Origin: Lineus longissimus
Taxonomy: Eukaryota > Nemertea > Pilidiophora > Heteronemertea > Lineidae
Length of the DNA: 64,000 nucleotides
NCBI RefSeq assembly: GCF_910592395.1
Contig: NC_088326.1
Location: forward strand, 13,085,001 to 13,149,000
Direction of reading: 5' to 3'
The notes beneath the pieces are model-generated. The model ran no database searches. It was not told the origin of the DNA and was given only the letters and a program-made list of their open reading frames with translations. The translations under genes and the position numbers were made by a program. The stretch's first letter is position 1, and the number at the start of each line of letters is the position of its first letter. Of this stretch, positions 39,401-54,400 are shown piece after piece.

Positions 39401-42400
39401 GTCACAATGCAATGTGTACATCATAGCCAAAACGTGTCCCGTCTGTCAGTACCCCGACGTTCGGCATGATCAGTAAGTCAATATTCAAATGACATGTGAA
39501 TTGCCCAACTTAATCCAAGAGGGTCGATGAATCGTTTGTACATTTTGCAGGTGTTTCCAACATACTGTTAATATCAATTACTTTATGTCCTGAGTCTCAA
39601 ATTCGAAACACTTAAGTGTTTAATTACCAATAGAATAACATACAAATGGTCATGTTGCAACGCACTGTTCTGTATTTATTGGTTGTGTTTTTAAGCTTAA
39701 CCCTTTAAGAGCCAAGACCAACTCGAAATTACATATCAAGCCGTGGACTGAGCATTCTTGTAGAGATCGCACATTGCACAAGTACAAGTACGGCATTGTA
39801 TGAGAAACTGAATGCAATTTTAACTTAGAATCTTATAAGAATCATATAGGGATTTCGGACCTGTGAACCTAACTCAAATTATGAAATATCTAAAAGTTGT
39901 TTACTCATCGTGGAGGACTTTTTCTTGGTAAAATAAATCCACTTCATGCGCATCCCTCATTAGCCGGCAGCCTGGGTAGCGGACCTGAAAATCGTTAATT
40001 TATGACCCAAGAGGAAATATCACCAGCAAAATACGAGCTGACATTTCATTTCGATCCTTGCTAACGGGGCTTTCCGTTCCAGCAGAGGTTTAAAAGAACG
40101 ACACGTACATTTTGCATGGAAAACTGCTTCCAATGTATTACTTTTTTTGCATTGTTTGGTGAATGGCGATAAAAATTAAGGCGGCAATTAGCATGGTGAA
40201 AATCAACTGCTTTTTCTGATTAGATTGGAGAATGAGGGGGACTTGTTCGACTTAGCTACTCTAACTAAATTGAGGTGATTAAACGGCGCACTTTTTCAAC
40301 CATTTTGATGCAGGTTTTTTTTAAATTTCAATTCACACTAACGAGATTGGTCGTTGCTCTTTGGTACATTACAATAATCTAATCGAAATGCAATTTAATT
40401 TGAACATTTCGGTGAAAATAACAAAATTTCCAATAGATTCTTAGTCAGAATATTCTTATTCAAAATCTTATATCCTTTCGTAAACTATGTACAATACAGA
40501 ATCTTCACGAGATTTTTTTAGGATTCTTAGTCAAGATAACTCTAAACCTTGCAAAGGATCAATATGTACATGTTCACAATGGTACGCAACTTTCAGGTTT
40601 TCGACCTGGATTGCCAATTGCCAATTCATCACCTCGTCTCTCTGCAACATTCAACTCCGCGTTGGGTTCCCCTCGATGTGACACACCGGCGCTGGTATTC
40701 GTCACCTCGCGTAACAATCCCTCAAGATTTCTAAACAGTGTATCACTCACGCTGCTTGTTATTTGTCATCGATCTCTCAAGACATGTAAGAGGCTGGATG
40801 TCGTTAGGGAGGATCGAACACTTAACGGAGTGTTCGCGCGAGAATTGGATGGCAGACGAGAGCAGACTGCCAATTAATTAAGTCAACACGACTAAGGCTG
40901 AACCACCCTGACATCATTTGCCCACTTCTATCGAATGAGTTTGCCCCAATGCACCCGACATGCTGCCAACAATGTGCCGACATGTTGCCAGCAAGTCACC
41001 GTGTTAAAGAGTATCTTGTATGCACCTTTCCAGAAATGGGGCGCTTTCCAGAAATAGTGATGTCATAAGGGGAAACTAGGCCTCATGGTGGAGGGACAAA
41101 GGAGATAGTCATGGTTGACCAACACACTTGAATGCCTTTAATGACGGACAAGGGGAAACAGTTAGTTCCAATGCAAGCCACCAATTTCGGGAAGCATGTA
41201 TTGCATACTCTTTCGCTTTTACTCAAAGTTGTTTTTTTAACCGATGAAGTGTCGATCTTTTAGACAAGCTTTTCTCTAATAAAATGGCTTTCATCTCTTT
41301 TCAGATCGTTTCGTCTATCAAGGTTATATTGAATTCTAGCAATAGAAGATTATCTCATTTTGTTATTTCATTTTATCGAGCACAATATAGTTCATTTTAC
41401 CACAGAGCCCGAATGTTATATCAACATTGCACAAGAAATCCCACTTTAAAATAGTGATGAAGTTTTGTTTTAAAATGGCAATTTTGAGATTATACAGAAA
41501 TATTACACATTCAACTAATTGATATTGGTTAATGATCATCACCATTATTGCTAGAAATATGTCACACAAAAGGTCATATAACACTCTGCACTTTGCCGTC
41601 GGGAGCAATTTGTTAATTAGTATTCTTTTTTCGTCTTTTTTATTTCCTTAAAAATCCATGACGAAATCTGTTAAAAATCGTATAAGATCCTTGCTTAAAA
41701 TATTGTTAAGTTTCATATTCTACATGTACATGGACATTGACATGGACATGGACATGGAATAAATCGTGTAGCAAAATCCTCCAAAAATCTAAGTGATCTT
41801 GGCTACACTTGGTGACATTGTAAACAAATTATGGAGCAAATGAGGACATCTTAATCTCTATCTTATAAACGGAATTGTGGTATGATAGGTGTCAGCCACT
41901 TAATTCTTAAAGCGGTTGACTCATTATTGTCTAGTCTTTTCACTGAACCAAACATCCAATGTCAGTATGCGCCACAATTAGTTGATAATTCACATGATCA
42001 CATAACTTGATGTATAAACAATATGAAACATTAAAAGATACTTTGAAAAACACTGATTTCCGACCTGGTTTTTTTCATGTTACAATCTGATGTATGTATT
42101 TCGGCCATGGATGCATTTGCGTTACACTCCCAGCCTCAACAGAAATGCTACATGCGCATGCGCAAACGGTATTGGTAGCGAGACGTCTGCTTTGGATATT
42201 GCTCGATGACGTCACGTAAAATTATCGCCATAGTACATACGTTAACCCACCCGTCATTTATCGACATGGTCATGTCGTAAATTAATGTGTTGAAAACTAG
42301 GCTGGCAGGATAAACAAACGTGTTATGCATAAATTTGGCTAATTTGAAATTCGTCTTAATTGGTTTCTTAAAGATCTGGATTCTGACACATGTCCATGTG

Positions 42401-45400
42401 CCCAATTTAACACGTCAATTCCATTGCAGCCATGACTTTGACTTTGACTTTGGAAAGAGGTGAGTATGACAGAGGTCAGAGGTCACGCTCATTAATATTT
42501 ATAAGCATCGTTGATTTTGACGTATTCTGCCAAACGCTTTTCTATGCATTTGTCATCGATAATAGCACGTGTGATTGGTTGAAATACCCTGCCCTTGGAA
42601 TTTAGACTAAGTTACAATTCAATGAAACATCGTCCATAAGGCGAGATCATTAACGTATGAAGAATGACACTTAGTTGCAAATGATGCAAACTTTCTTCCC
42701 TCTCCTCTTATCATAGGAAGCAAATGAACATTTTTGTCATTTGGTTCTGTGGTCATCGTGAGATTCACAGGGAAGTCATGCATATAAGTTTTCCAATGGT
42801 CATTGATCAACGAGGAATGGTTCCAAAACACCACCTTAAGACCAATGCTTAGGTGAAGGTTATATGTGTTCAACCAATGACAGGTGATATTCTTGATACA
42901 AATGTTAGCCTTATTGTTCACCATATATTGTTCTGGATGCGCGCACGCCACCTATCGAGCTCCATTGTGCCCTCTGTAGGGGAGTCTTCGAACCATTGCA
43001 TATGTGCATTTTTTCACGTAGCCATTCTGGAATTCATATTACAACATCACAAGCAAACAGTTTTTGTTTTTAAAACATATCTTTCACGTTAACTTGAACT
43101 TTTTTTTCACATGGAAACTTACATTTCTCTCATTAAAAAATACATTCACACAAAATGGAGGTTTTGTTGTGAATTCCGTTTCATTCTAAGTGGAGCAAGT
43201 GGTTGCACATTCTTTAATGTGCGGCCGTGCATCTGTTTATAATGAAACAAGACATGATACATTTACAGTGAGAGGAAAACAATTCATATTCTGTATGTTC
43301 CTTTCAGGCCACTGTACTTTGATTTTAAGCCAATATTTCTGTATCTGTTCCTTCTCTCCTGTTTATGTCTACCACCTTCTGGCTATTTGTGGTACTAACT
43401 ACATGTTACATGTTGATTCACATTGATACACAAACGTAGGTTGATAAAGATCCACTGTATATATGTTCTTTTAAGTACCACCAATGTCCAGTGTAGTTCA
43501 CTATCCCTCAACTAATCCCATGCCGTTTTATTTGTAAACAATGTGGGGATTTACGTGACAGAACTCGCATTGTAATTGTTCCACTTCGTTCGTTATCAGT
43601 GGAACACAATAGAATGTGACAATGTTTATTAAAAAGGCATGAGTGAAGTGACGGCCTTGAGTCCCAATTACCAACATTTACATGGGTAGATTCCATTGTG
43701 TTCAACTGAATGAGAACAAAGTAGTACAACTTACTATTCCTAGTCTTGTCTTTGGAATCTGTGCAATGGTTTACAAGCCCACAAAGCTAGGGAATTTCTT
43801 TGCCAAGTGGAATTGACCGACCTAGATATAAAGAAGATGGTCAGTTGACTCTTTGTTAATGTAATATAAGTATACAACTGTCCACAGTGACCATGTTCGA
43901 CAAAAGCACGAGCAGTGCATTGATGCCATTCGTCGATTCCCTCTCTACTCGACCAATATGATAAAGAATATTTCCTTCAAAGGCAGCTGTCAAAAGTAGG
44001 ACAGCATTTTCTTTTACACGTAGTATAAATATCCACTGTATTGCAGTATACATCACGACGAAAATCATGAGTAAGTGAGGTGATTAAAAAAGTACTTCAT
44101 TTCAAGTTTCAATTAAAGAATTTTGTTCTTATCTACAACATCACTGAAGTTAACGTTGATTACCATTAATATTATGCAACTAGCACTAACACCAGCACAG
44201 TTACTTCAAATGCAGGGAGCCAGAGAACTTTCTTATACACTCTCTGACATTTCTGACAATAAGGTCTGATCATAGTAGAGGCCCATTTCATTCTTCAAAA
44301 AAGCTAAACAAAAGAATTCCGCCTCAACCTGTTTCTTGAAGTTGCCACCAGGGGGCCAAACTGAAAATATAAAAGTGTCATAACTCCTAAACTAATGATC
44401 GTTTCATCTCAAAATGTATTACAGATGCTTCGATTAAGGATACATGAACTCATACCAATCAAACAAAAAAAAACATTGGTGTATCCTTTGTCCATCCCTG
44501 CCCATTTGTCTCACATCAGCGTATCGGTATCTTGACTCCCAAGCAATAAGAGGTAATCTCCGGGAAAGGAACTGATATCCGAGCATCTGGTCTTCCTGGG
44601 TGCTACTTCCCTTGATCGTTTCCCAACACGATACCATGCATTTTCCTAATGTGTACTTGTTACTGAGTCTATACTGGAGCAAATCTCAGACACGTTCTGC
44701 TGAGGCTTGGTTGAATAGAGTTCACGTTGTCACTTGTAGGAACAAACAAGTCTTCTCCAAAGAACGGGTCACATAGGATTCACGATCGATTTTCACGCAC
44801 ATATCGTGATGAGTCATAAGCCTATGTCAATTGACGACCATACTCGTGACAAGTGAGAAGTTTCAAGTGTCAAGTGACATCATGAACTCTGTGTAAACCC
44901 AGCCACAAAGCCAGTACAGAAACAAAGGCATTTCATATGACGTGGTACACGGGAGCCATATGCTCGGAACTATGAATTTATGATACCGATTAGCCGGGGT
45001 GTGTCTGTCATCCCTTCCTTCCATGTCCGTGTGATCATCTACTAAACACGGGTCTTTCTGTCTTGTCGGACTTGTATCTTGATTTCAACTGATGGCGCTA
45101 TCCGGAGCATTAGCGATTATATTATCTCTTTATTAAAGAGTGCTTTTTACACAGTATTTTAGTTATGAGCCAAAACAAACTTATAACAAACCCATCCCAC
45201 CCAATACATTCAATCAAATATCTTAATCTCCCATTTATTTTGTTTAAACTTCAGGTTTTTTACATTTTATCATATTACACGTACAAACTTCACAATTCAT
45301 TTATTACATGTTTGTATTACATTCAAGTTCTTTTGCAAAAAATCTGATCGATTTTTTTAATATAAATGTCGCATTTGAATTCACAAATTAAAATTTCTTC

Positions 45401-48400
45401 TTACCTTTTACATATTATTAGTCATACTTTGCAGTCATTTTGAACCTCGATAATCAAATTTCTCAAAATGTCATCCATAACCCAAAATAGAATGTTGAAA
45501 CTGTGGTTTAAGTCAGATAAATTAACATTCAAAAGCTTGTTCTTTAGAAATAATTTATGTCACTAATTATGTTTAGGACACATAAAGTTTGAGTGACAAA
45601 AATGATCGTCCACTTGCTTTTTAATACCAAATGCGATAGTCCGATAAGATGAAAGAATACACTTAAATATTGAGCCTGAAAGACAACATTTTGAGTAGAT
45701 ATTGTCCTTATACCAATTATACCAATTGCAAAATATCCTCCATCTGATCCCCAAGCATGGCCGTCAGCATTATTTTGCTTTCTCCCCAATACTTTGCATC
45801 AAGTCAACTAGCCGTCGATACGCACTAAAGTGAGATTTGTATCAATGGCGTGATGGCTGAGGCTACCACAAAACTTGCTTCCCATTAGGCTGTTCCCGTT
45901 TATACATCATAAATCTGCATTTTGGATATTCGATTTAAATCAGGCATAGACTTGCTGTGTTCATATCGTTCGACTTTCTATATGCATGTGATGGTTCGGT
46001 GTTTGCCTTTCTATAAAGGTTATGGCATGGGTGGTAAAAATAGGATCCAAGCACTTTAAAAACTGAAGTGTAAAAGAAAATATGCAATACTTCAGTTCTT
46101 AAAGTGAATGAGCAATTGTGGTGAATGTACAAAATAATACATGTATTTGCAAATACATGTATTTGTACATGTAACACTTCGGGTTAGGTAAAATCAGGTG
46201 AAATTATGAAGGTCTTGACACCAACCAAGAATATACCCATCGATTGGTGATTGTCGCCATAGGTTGTATAAATACTCCATAAAAGATCATCTTCTACACT
46301 ACGATTATTCAAATATTTTCCTTATTTCCCAAAACGCCAATAAAACACGTGTGTCATCTTCAGCACGCAAACTTTTAAAGTTATAAGAAGTGATTTCTAT
46401 CATGCTGTAAATATTTAAAACAATTACATTCAGACATGTTAGAGGGCAGCAGTTGGGAGACACTGTGATCACATTGTTTCTAGGTGCTGTCCTCTATCGT
46501 AGGAATATCACATATAAAATGAGGGCAACTCCTGACGATTGAATGTAGTAAATAGAACTTCTCTGTTGTCAAAAAGAGTTCATAGATAGTCAAATGTTTG
46601 CTTCATTGCGGGAGGTGGCGGTTTATACATCCATTCATGTACGTCATTCTATTGTCTTATGTCATTGTGTTCGCAGCTGCAGCGCTTAGGGGACGAGGTA
46701 GGCTTGTTAAGGTTTATTTTTTGTTGCTACCAGAACAATTTGGACGCGTTCACCATAAAATGATATTTGCATAGACGATACGATATGAAATATAAAATAA
46801 TTTCGTTTCAGGTTTTCGGAGTTTTATACTTTTTTATGAATTCAAAACATAATTTGCAAACAACAATCTGTTTCCTTCTTATCAAACTTTCACTTTTTTC
46901 TAATCTCTCTGTCTTTTCAAATTTCTATTTTACCTGAATTGTCATGATAAGGTAAATTGTTTTAATATGAATTGTTATGATAAGTAAACGTGATCAAGTA
47001 GTCAGAGCTATGACTACTCTTCAAGTATTCATTCCAGTTAAGGCTGATGCTTTACCACAGGCACGATGTCATTCTTATTTAGGTGCCAGGAATAGATACC
47101 CCGTGTTTTCAGTGAAATTACCTTCATATACATTTTGGAGGTGTAGCAACACATGCATGTCACTTAAAACTGCGCCAATACGTATTGAGAAACCAGTATT
47201 CAGTATCAACTTATTGAGAGTTAAGAGTTAGAAAACAAAGTTCAAATTTTTGTCTCTTGTACAAAGCTTGTGCATTTTTTCTTGTATATGTTTCGATATT
47301 ATTGGCAGAGTTGGCAAAATATGTTGAAACCATGACAAATTTGTTCTGAAAAGTTATCCCCAAACCTCGTTTAGTTAAGCTAAAGTTCAACACAAATTGT
47401 CATTCCGTGTCACCAGCCTAATGGGCATAGCCATTTGCTTAAAGTGAATCGCATCATGCAGAGCTATGTAATGGCTCGTAGTAAATAATTCAGAGCGACA
47501 GAATCACGTCGTGTTTAGTAAAGTCGCAATTTTTATTCTGCCAGTCCCTTGAGCATCATTGATGGTCAGTTCTCTTATCACTAATGCATACCTGCAAACC
47601 GACAAAAAAATATATAAGTCAGAAATCTATACATTGACATTTTGTTCGAAAGCAATGAAACAAGGCCAAACACAAAATTTATTTTGTTGATAGACAATGG
47701 TCTTCAACGAAAAGCCTTGCCTGAGTAGTTTGAAGAAGAAAGAAAGTTTCAAACTAAGCTTGGCTTACTGAAGGTAACGAATTTAGAATGCTCAGTGTTT
47801 CCAAATAGTTGTATTTCAATAGCTATTTCTGACACTTTGGACTGTTGATTACTTCATATTCACCGTATATCATGTATAATAGGTCGTGAACCTTTTATGC
47901 CATTGTAACAGAATATCAAATAATCCCTCTCTATAGACTCTGACAGGCGATGTCATGACCACTCTGCTGAAAGCGTATCAAAGCCTAAATGCACAGCATC
48001 CGTAATATGGCAAATTACAGAAGAAAATCTAAATGTGATTTGACCAATCTTCGGCAGAGATTGAATTGGCAATGGGCGTGATTGATGTTTTTCTGCTGGT
48101 GCGATGTTGCTTTGAATAAACCTTAGTGGTAGGGAATTATATTATTGTTGCTGAAGGTAACATCATTAGGATTTACAACTCCCTCTGTCGCATGATCTTT
48201 GAAGTGGTTTACTTATCCAAAACACGAAGTATGTAGAATCATATAAGGAAAAACTGCAAGGTGGATTTTCTAGAAACTAACTCAAAACCTTCAATATATC
48301 ATTTTATGATTTCGAATTTTTATCAAAGGTTGATTTATATTTGGATTTATATCAGACCTTATCAAACACCAAAACCTCAATACATCACCAATGTTTTCAA

Positions 48401-51400
48401 ATTTTCATCAAAGCTTGATTAATATTTGGATTTATCTCTGACCTTATCAAAGCGATTCAACCCCTGGGTTTACAAGCAGCGATAGATCAAATAAGCTCTA
48501 TAGATTTTGATGGGATTGGCATCGCATCGATATTTGATTGGAATCATCCTGATTTACTCAGTACTTTGCTTGGAAAAGGTCAGAGGGGCAGGGTATTATA
48601 CCCATTTTAGGCGAAATCTCAGGGGAATTGGCATGGGATTCCTTGAAAGGCATGAATCTAAAAAGAGATTTTCGACATTTGATTGATTCATGTCAAGTTC
48701 TTTGAGTGGCTTAGAAACATAGTGGAGAGCAATTATTTTGACATCCTTATAAAGTAAGATATCGCATTCTTTGAAGACTGAATCAGTGCTAAATGCTCTC
48801 CGCTCCGGACTGGTTTCTTGTAGATAATTCTGTTTTGGTGAATGAAGATAACATACAACTGGTATCTCCTCTTCGTGTTGGTAATGGTGTTTGGTAAGAC
48901 GTTCGGCTTAAAGCTGACGTGCATGCATAAAACCCTAACGGCCAAGTTAGAAAACACAAACGCCCGACCACCAAACGACCAACTTCACTTGAAACATGAT
49001 AGACACCCAGCGACTGGTCTCACTGGACTGCACAAACAATGACGAGACAGGTCACAGAGACGCTCTGGTGAAAAAAATGAAAAATTATCCTAGAGCGGGT
49101 TCGAACTCGGAACCCTCGCCACTTGACTCTTACCGTCTTACCAACTGTGCCATGAAGCCGTTATAGAGTTGTAGATGTTGTTTGTCATTTTACTACAAAC
49201 TTGACAGAATGGAGTCTTTTGTGACATCTGTACCATATTTACTTTCAAATTGACCACTTAAATATGCCGTTTTACAATATTGGAAAAGTGAATTCATAAG
49301 ATACATAATCAGGAGATGAACATGACACCCTCTGATGATTATAGGAGCACCTAGCTATTTTTCGAGTTTTAAAGATGCAAAACAATTTCCCGCTTTGCTA
49401 GTATTAAAACCATGCGTGTATTGAGGAACTGTCTGATGAGGTAGCAATAGTCGTGCGAAACATGCAGTGCTCTTTTGGTGAATACAGTAGCGCCACTGCG
49501 GCCTGCTGGTAGTCTATCATATCTGAGGGCGCTTGAAACATGGCTGACCTTTCGTTCAAAACATGGCGGACGGGCGTTAGTGTTTTCTAACTTGGCCGTT
49601 AGGTTTTTTATGCATGCGTGTCAGCGTGAACAACAACAAACAACCTCAACTATCAAAATCCCGCCTCTGAACCTGCAAAACTAAGTAGTTCTTCCTCCCA
49701 CAAATGACAGCCCAAAGTCTTACCATTTATGAATACCCCTCGGCATGTCAAGCTGAAGACCATGCCCCGAGTTCCTGTGTGATTTTTCAATAAATGCATC
49801 ATCCCTTGATATGATTTTGCTTTATGACCCATGCTATTGCAATAACTCCACAAAGGGAAATATTGATATTTCTCTGGCTTAGGAGACAAGACATCTGATC
49901 AAAGAGGACATGCAATCGTGTTTGCAATTGCGGTTGATTTGTTGTTCGTCTGGGTCAGGATTGATTACAAATGTCCACAGCATACGCAAGTATTTTCTCA
50001 TTGTATGAAAGACGATCACGACTTTCGCGTTGTCATGACACTGGTGTTTAACAACAGCAATCACAATGAAACGATTGCCATCTCTGAAAACATAATGATG
50101 AACACACATTCCAAATTTGAAACCGATCTTAAAACTTACATAAACTCATTTTAAGAATGCACATCTCGCCACATCTTCTAATATAATCTTCTTTTCAGAA
50201 CTTACTATCTTACAGCCCAGCCCCATCCTGTGGTCGTTCACCACTTTGCAAACTTTGCAAAGTTTAAGTCCAATTTCAATGGTGAAATTCCAGGGATGAC
50301 ATCTCTTTTAAGATTCTTATAGATTTGTGTTTAAGATTATATTCATATACAGTTTCATATGTATCTACATGTTCAATTGGTACATCATCCTTGTAGGATT
50401 CTAATTGAAGATCTCAAATCCAGGACCTCGAGAGAATCTTCCGAAAACTGCACATTGCAATCAAAGCTGTATACGATCTTAAAACCAGAATGTTATAAGA
50501 ATCTAAGCAGAGTTTTCGACCTGAGAATGAACCCTTGTCAAGTTTATTTATGCAAACTGTCAAAAACTGAAATACCCTATCTCATACTTCCTCTTGTCTT
50601 TTGTTTTCATTTGAATGAATTCTGCTCTCTTGACTTATTTCTAATCATCCTACAGACATTCTCAGGATGACTTCGTGCCAAGCGGTCGCATGTAATGCAA
50701 AGCTGTATGTTCCAAGCCCAGGTCCTGATACCTGGTGGCGAGTATTCTCTTTCCCTCTGATATTTCCTTACTTGAATGTGCGATCTTTGTTTATTTTCAA
50801 GGACCACCTCCACGATCCTGTAAGTAGTCTTGGCATTCTTTCGCCCCCTATTATCCTCCTCCTAAACTGCTTTGTTTGAATATCTAAATGTTGTATACGT
50901 CCAAACACAGACCTATCACATCACACATCATTTCATAAGTGATAGCAATGTTATAGGTCTTGTGTCCGTAATAAATTTAGAAAAGTATCAAAATCGATGG
51001 TGACAATTTCTGCAGTAGATTATGGAGTTAAAGTAGAAAAAAGTTGTCAGGATCTTCAGAAGGGATACTTCATGGTAACAATTACCCGGTGGCAACAAGT
51101 CCGGCATGATGATAAACCAAGTTTGATGAACTGTGCTCTGGCACATTACAAAATGAGTAAATATTTTGTGTTCAAATATGTCTTTGACATTTTAAGTCTT
51201 ACTTTCTGAAAGATATGATGGCGTTTGCATGTCTCAAGTCCACCGCTTTACTAGTAGTTGTATCAACTAATGGAAAGGCTGGCTTGCCCAGAGTTGAGTT
51301 ATATTTATCTAGTCCAGCAGTAATAGATGGTCGTCCTCTGAAATCACCAAGAAGTCACTGGTTCCATTCCCAGTCGAGTGGTTGTTTGGTTACCTCAAGA

Positions 51401-54400
51401 ATCAAGTTCGATTCTAGTTTAGTTCGATGAAGCTGCTCCTTGAAAACTGGAAGCAGAATTCCCCCAAAGTGCCTGAGCAATGTTATATCTCATGATGTAC
51501 GCCATGAAAATGGCCACACGATATAATTTATCACCTCAAGTTCATGATTCGTTTACAGGCGTGAAGACATAGAGTATGTTTTTCCCCTAAGAATAGTGTT
51601 CCTGAGATTTAGTGTTCGCAAATTGTACCTTTTTTGTGCAGTTCCATTGTGATTCTTGTGACAGACTAGGCATAGCAAGTTCTTCTGATTGGGTTTGCTT
51701 CAGTAAAACACAGTGAGATTGGGCCTAATCGTATTACCTCGATGGGGAAATGACAGCTTAAAGCCTCTTTCATCAAAGTCGATATGGCCAAATTCCTTTC
51801 TTCGTACTCCACTGAAGACCAACCAACCTGAACAACTCGCAATGCATAGTCTATCCCGTGCATCACTACACTGAATTCTGTGATAGTGTTTAATGCACAT
51901 TTGATTGGCAAGGATTGGTGCAATAGGTTTTAGTTGCAAACTTTCACGACACAATTCCGAATAGTTGCACGTACTTCTTTTTTTTCATACTTGGTGAAGT
52001 TTACATGATACGATCAGTCTAACAGTGTTTGACTTGAATGCACAACCAATCCTTTGTGTGGATGGTTAAGATGTAATGAGGCGTCTCTGAGTCTTCATAC
52101 TTGCCTCAATTAACAGTTCTTTGGGAAGAAGACCTATTAAGTGAAACTCCATCGACTTTCAAATTACAAATAATAGTTCCGGTCAACCTATTGTCATAGT
52201 ACATTGAAGAATGTGTATGTTCCATGAGAATATTTACCGGGGCTCTTTCGAAATAAAAAAAGTTGTATTCAAACGACAAGATCCCGATTTTGATCCTTTT
52301 ACTCGGTTTACTCTCGACCTGAAGTAAAGCAATCTCACCCCAGACATAGCACATGTTGTACACTTGTCATGTTTCATTTCATACGGTTCAATAAGTCTGG
52401 CGAAACACAACATACCAAAATAAAATTCACGAAAAAAGACATCGTGACAAAAAAAATTGATTGCAATACCGATTTAGACTTTCGTCATGCACAATTTTTG
52501 TTTTTAAAGTTAACATTTCATTTTTATGGATGTTTGGTGGATTGAAAAAATAAAGAAGCGCACAAATTGTTTTACCTTTCCCTTTAGTGAGTCTTGGCAA
52601 ACTTGCAACATTGGTCAACTTGCAAACTCTTGGATAGGATATACATATTGTACTGTGGAGCATAATGTGGACGGCATTTGGATGCCTTGGCCTGAACAAC
52701 GACCTTTGCAAAATCGACACATGTCAAAAGATATCCCAATACAGGCAACGCTTATATGAAGGATGCAACACTACTTGATCAATGTCATCGTAGGCGTTGT
52801 GATAAGATGACCAAGAAAACATTTCAATATTTACAGTTGTTGCCGTTGTCACATCAGCATCCGAGTGCCACTTCATGATGTCATTATACTGATAATGAGA
52901 AATAACATGGTTTACTCGGGTCATGTCAATTGTTGAAATATTTCATCAATATCATGCATTGTCATTTCTCCCTTGACCATGCTGGAGCTACGATGAAAGC
53001 TGTATACACCATGATTGAGTCTTGCAAAAACTCGCTCATGGGAAATCATCACCAGAACAAATTTACCAAGCAAGCAATGTCACCGAATGTGACCTAACAC
53101 TATAGGTCAAGAGTTTTAAACTCTAGGTTTTCTAAATAAGCTGGCAGCCCCCAGACCACATTGAATTGAGATAAAGGGGCATACCCCATGCTCACATTGT
53201 TATGGGGATAGGCCAGTATTTTTCCTTCAAATTCAACGAAGAGGACGTACAAAAACGCTTGATCAACGTTTTTGACCACATTTGGTAAATATCATTCGTG
53301 CATGATGTTTCGTCAGACATATTTCATTCGCCTCATTGTTGCTGAATTTGGGTTTTTTGATGATCGATGTTGCTACTACCCCCTTTTTTCGTATTTTTAT
53401 GAAATTTTACTTTAAAATTTTATTTTTTCTGGGTTGTGTTTTCCATATATGACCCATGATTTTTCACATCTAAACTGGCAAATTGCCAACTGATCTGTTT
53501 CATTTGCCTCCTGGTGGTGTAATTGTTTACTAGCCCTGTCTTGCCGCACTGGACGTACAAAAACGTGCACAATGAATGCCGAGCGACCAGGAGGGAACTG
53601 CGACCATTCCGCTTTATCAAAAACATAAAACCAGATATTTCTCTCAGTGTTGTGAGGATTTCATGTACATTTTTTAATACATTTTAACATTTTTAAAATT
53701 ATACTTACAATTATTAGACTAATTTTACGAATTTCTTTGTTAGGTTCACCCTTTTTCTCCAGAGTCGTTTTTCCATTTATACATTTCTGTTGTCGTACAT
53801 AACAGTTGCACTCATATTTTTCTTACCTACTAAAACATGCCGTTGTATTGTAAGTATATATCACCCATGATTATATATTTCAGAACAGGTCATGAGATCA
53901 TGTGAGTCATGATTTTAGAAACACATCATACTTTGGTAACAATGTTCAAATCTGTCATACATCGTATCATTAAGTATAGCTTTATATGGTGACTGACCTC
54001 TGATTGCTTGACTGACTTTATTTGTAACAGCTTTAATTAGACCGAAAGGAACTGAGGGCAAATTTATTTTAATATTTTTAATTGCTGATTTTTTAACATG
54101 AAGTAAAATACACAGATGCCACTTTTGCTAAATACGGTTGACTATAAATTTCAGTGTTCAGTACATGTCACTATTTGACCATATTATAGCACAAAATACA
54201 GTGAATTAACTAACAAATCTCTGAGCTGTATTTAGTTTGAGTTTGTAAGGCTCAGGAGCTCTATCGTCTTTCTGCTTTGATAGACTTTCCTGATAAAGGA
54301 GAATTGTTTGAATAAGTATTACTTACCATAACTGACCATGTCATAACGCCAAGCTCAATCAAAAAGTGAGCTTGGGAAAAGGTGGTCGTTTCTACATGTA

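Larger units (their letters stand above)
48913..49625. mobile_element. 713-bp element with about 60-bp terminal inverted repeats
   Basis: Left arm 48913-48972 and right arm 49565-49625 are inverted copies with about six differences (both contain aacggccaagttagaaaaca). The interior holds a tRNA-like sequence (49089-49159) and a module shared with 29732-29789. It looks like a non-autonomous DNA transposon carrying captured pieces. Confidence 0.65.

Noticed and set aside
46676-46699. A 21-base micro-exon candidate between gttcgcag and GTAGGC
   Set aside because: Too short to support. Its phase does not fit between the signal exon and the 60186 exon.
51215-51430. A short frame with a signal-peptide-like start
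   Set aside because: Lies in AT-rich intron, ends quickly, no further support.
52355-52420. A possible tenth R1 copy (cttgtcatgtttcatttcat)
   Set aside because: Only one short word matches and the rest of the element is absent.
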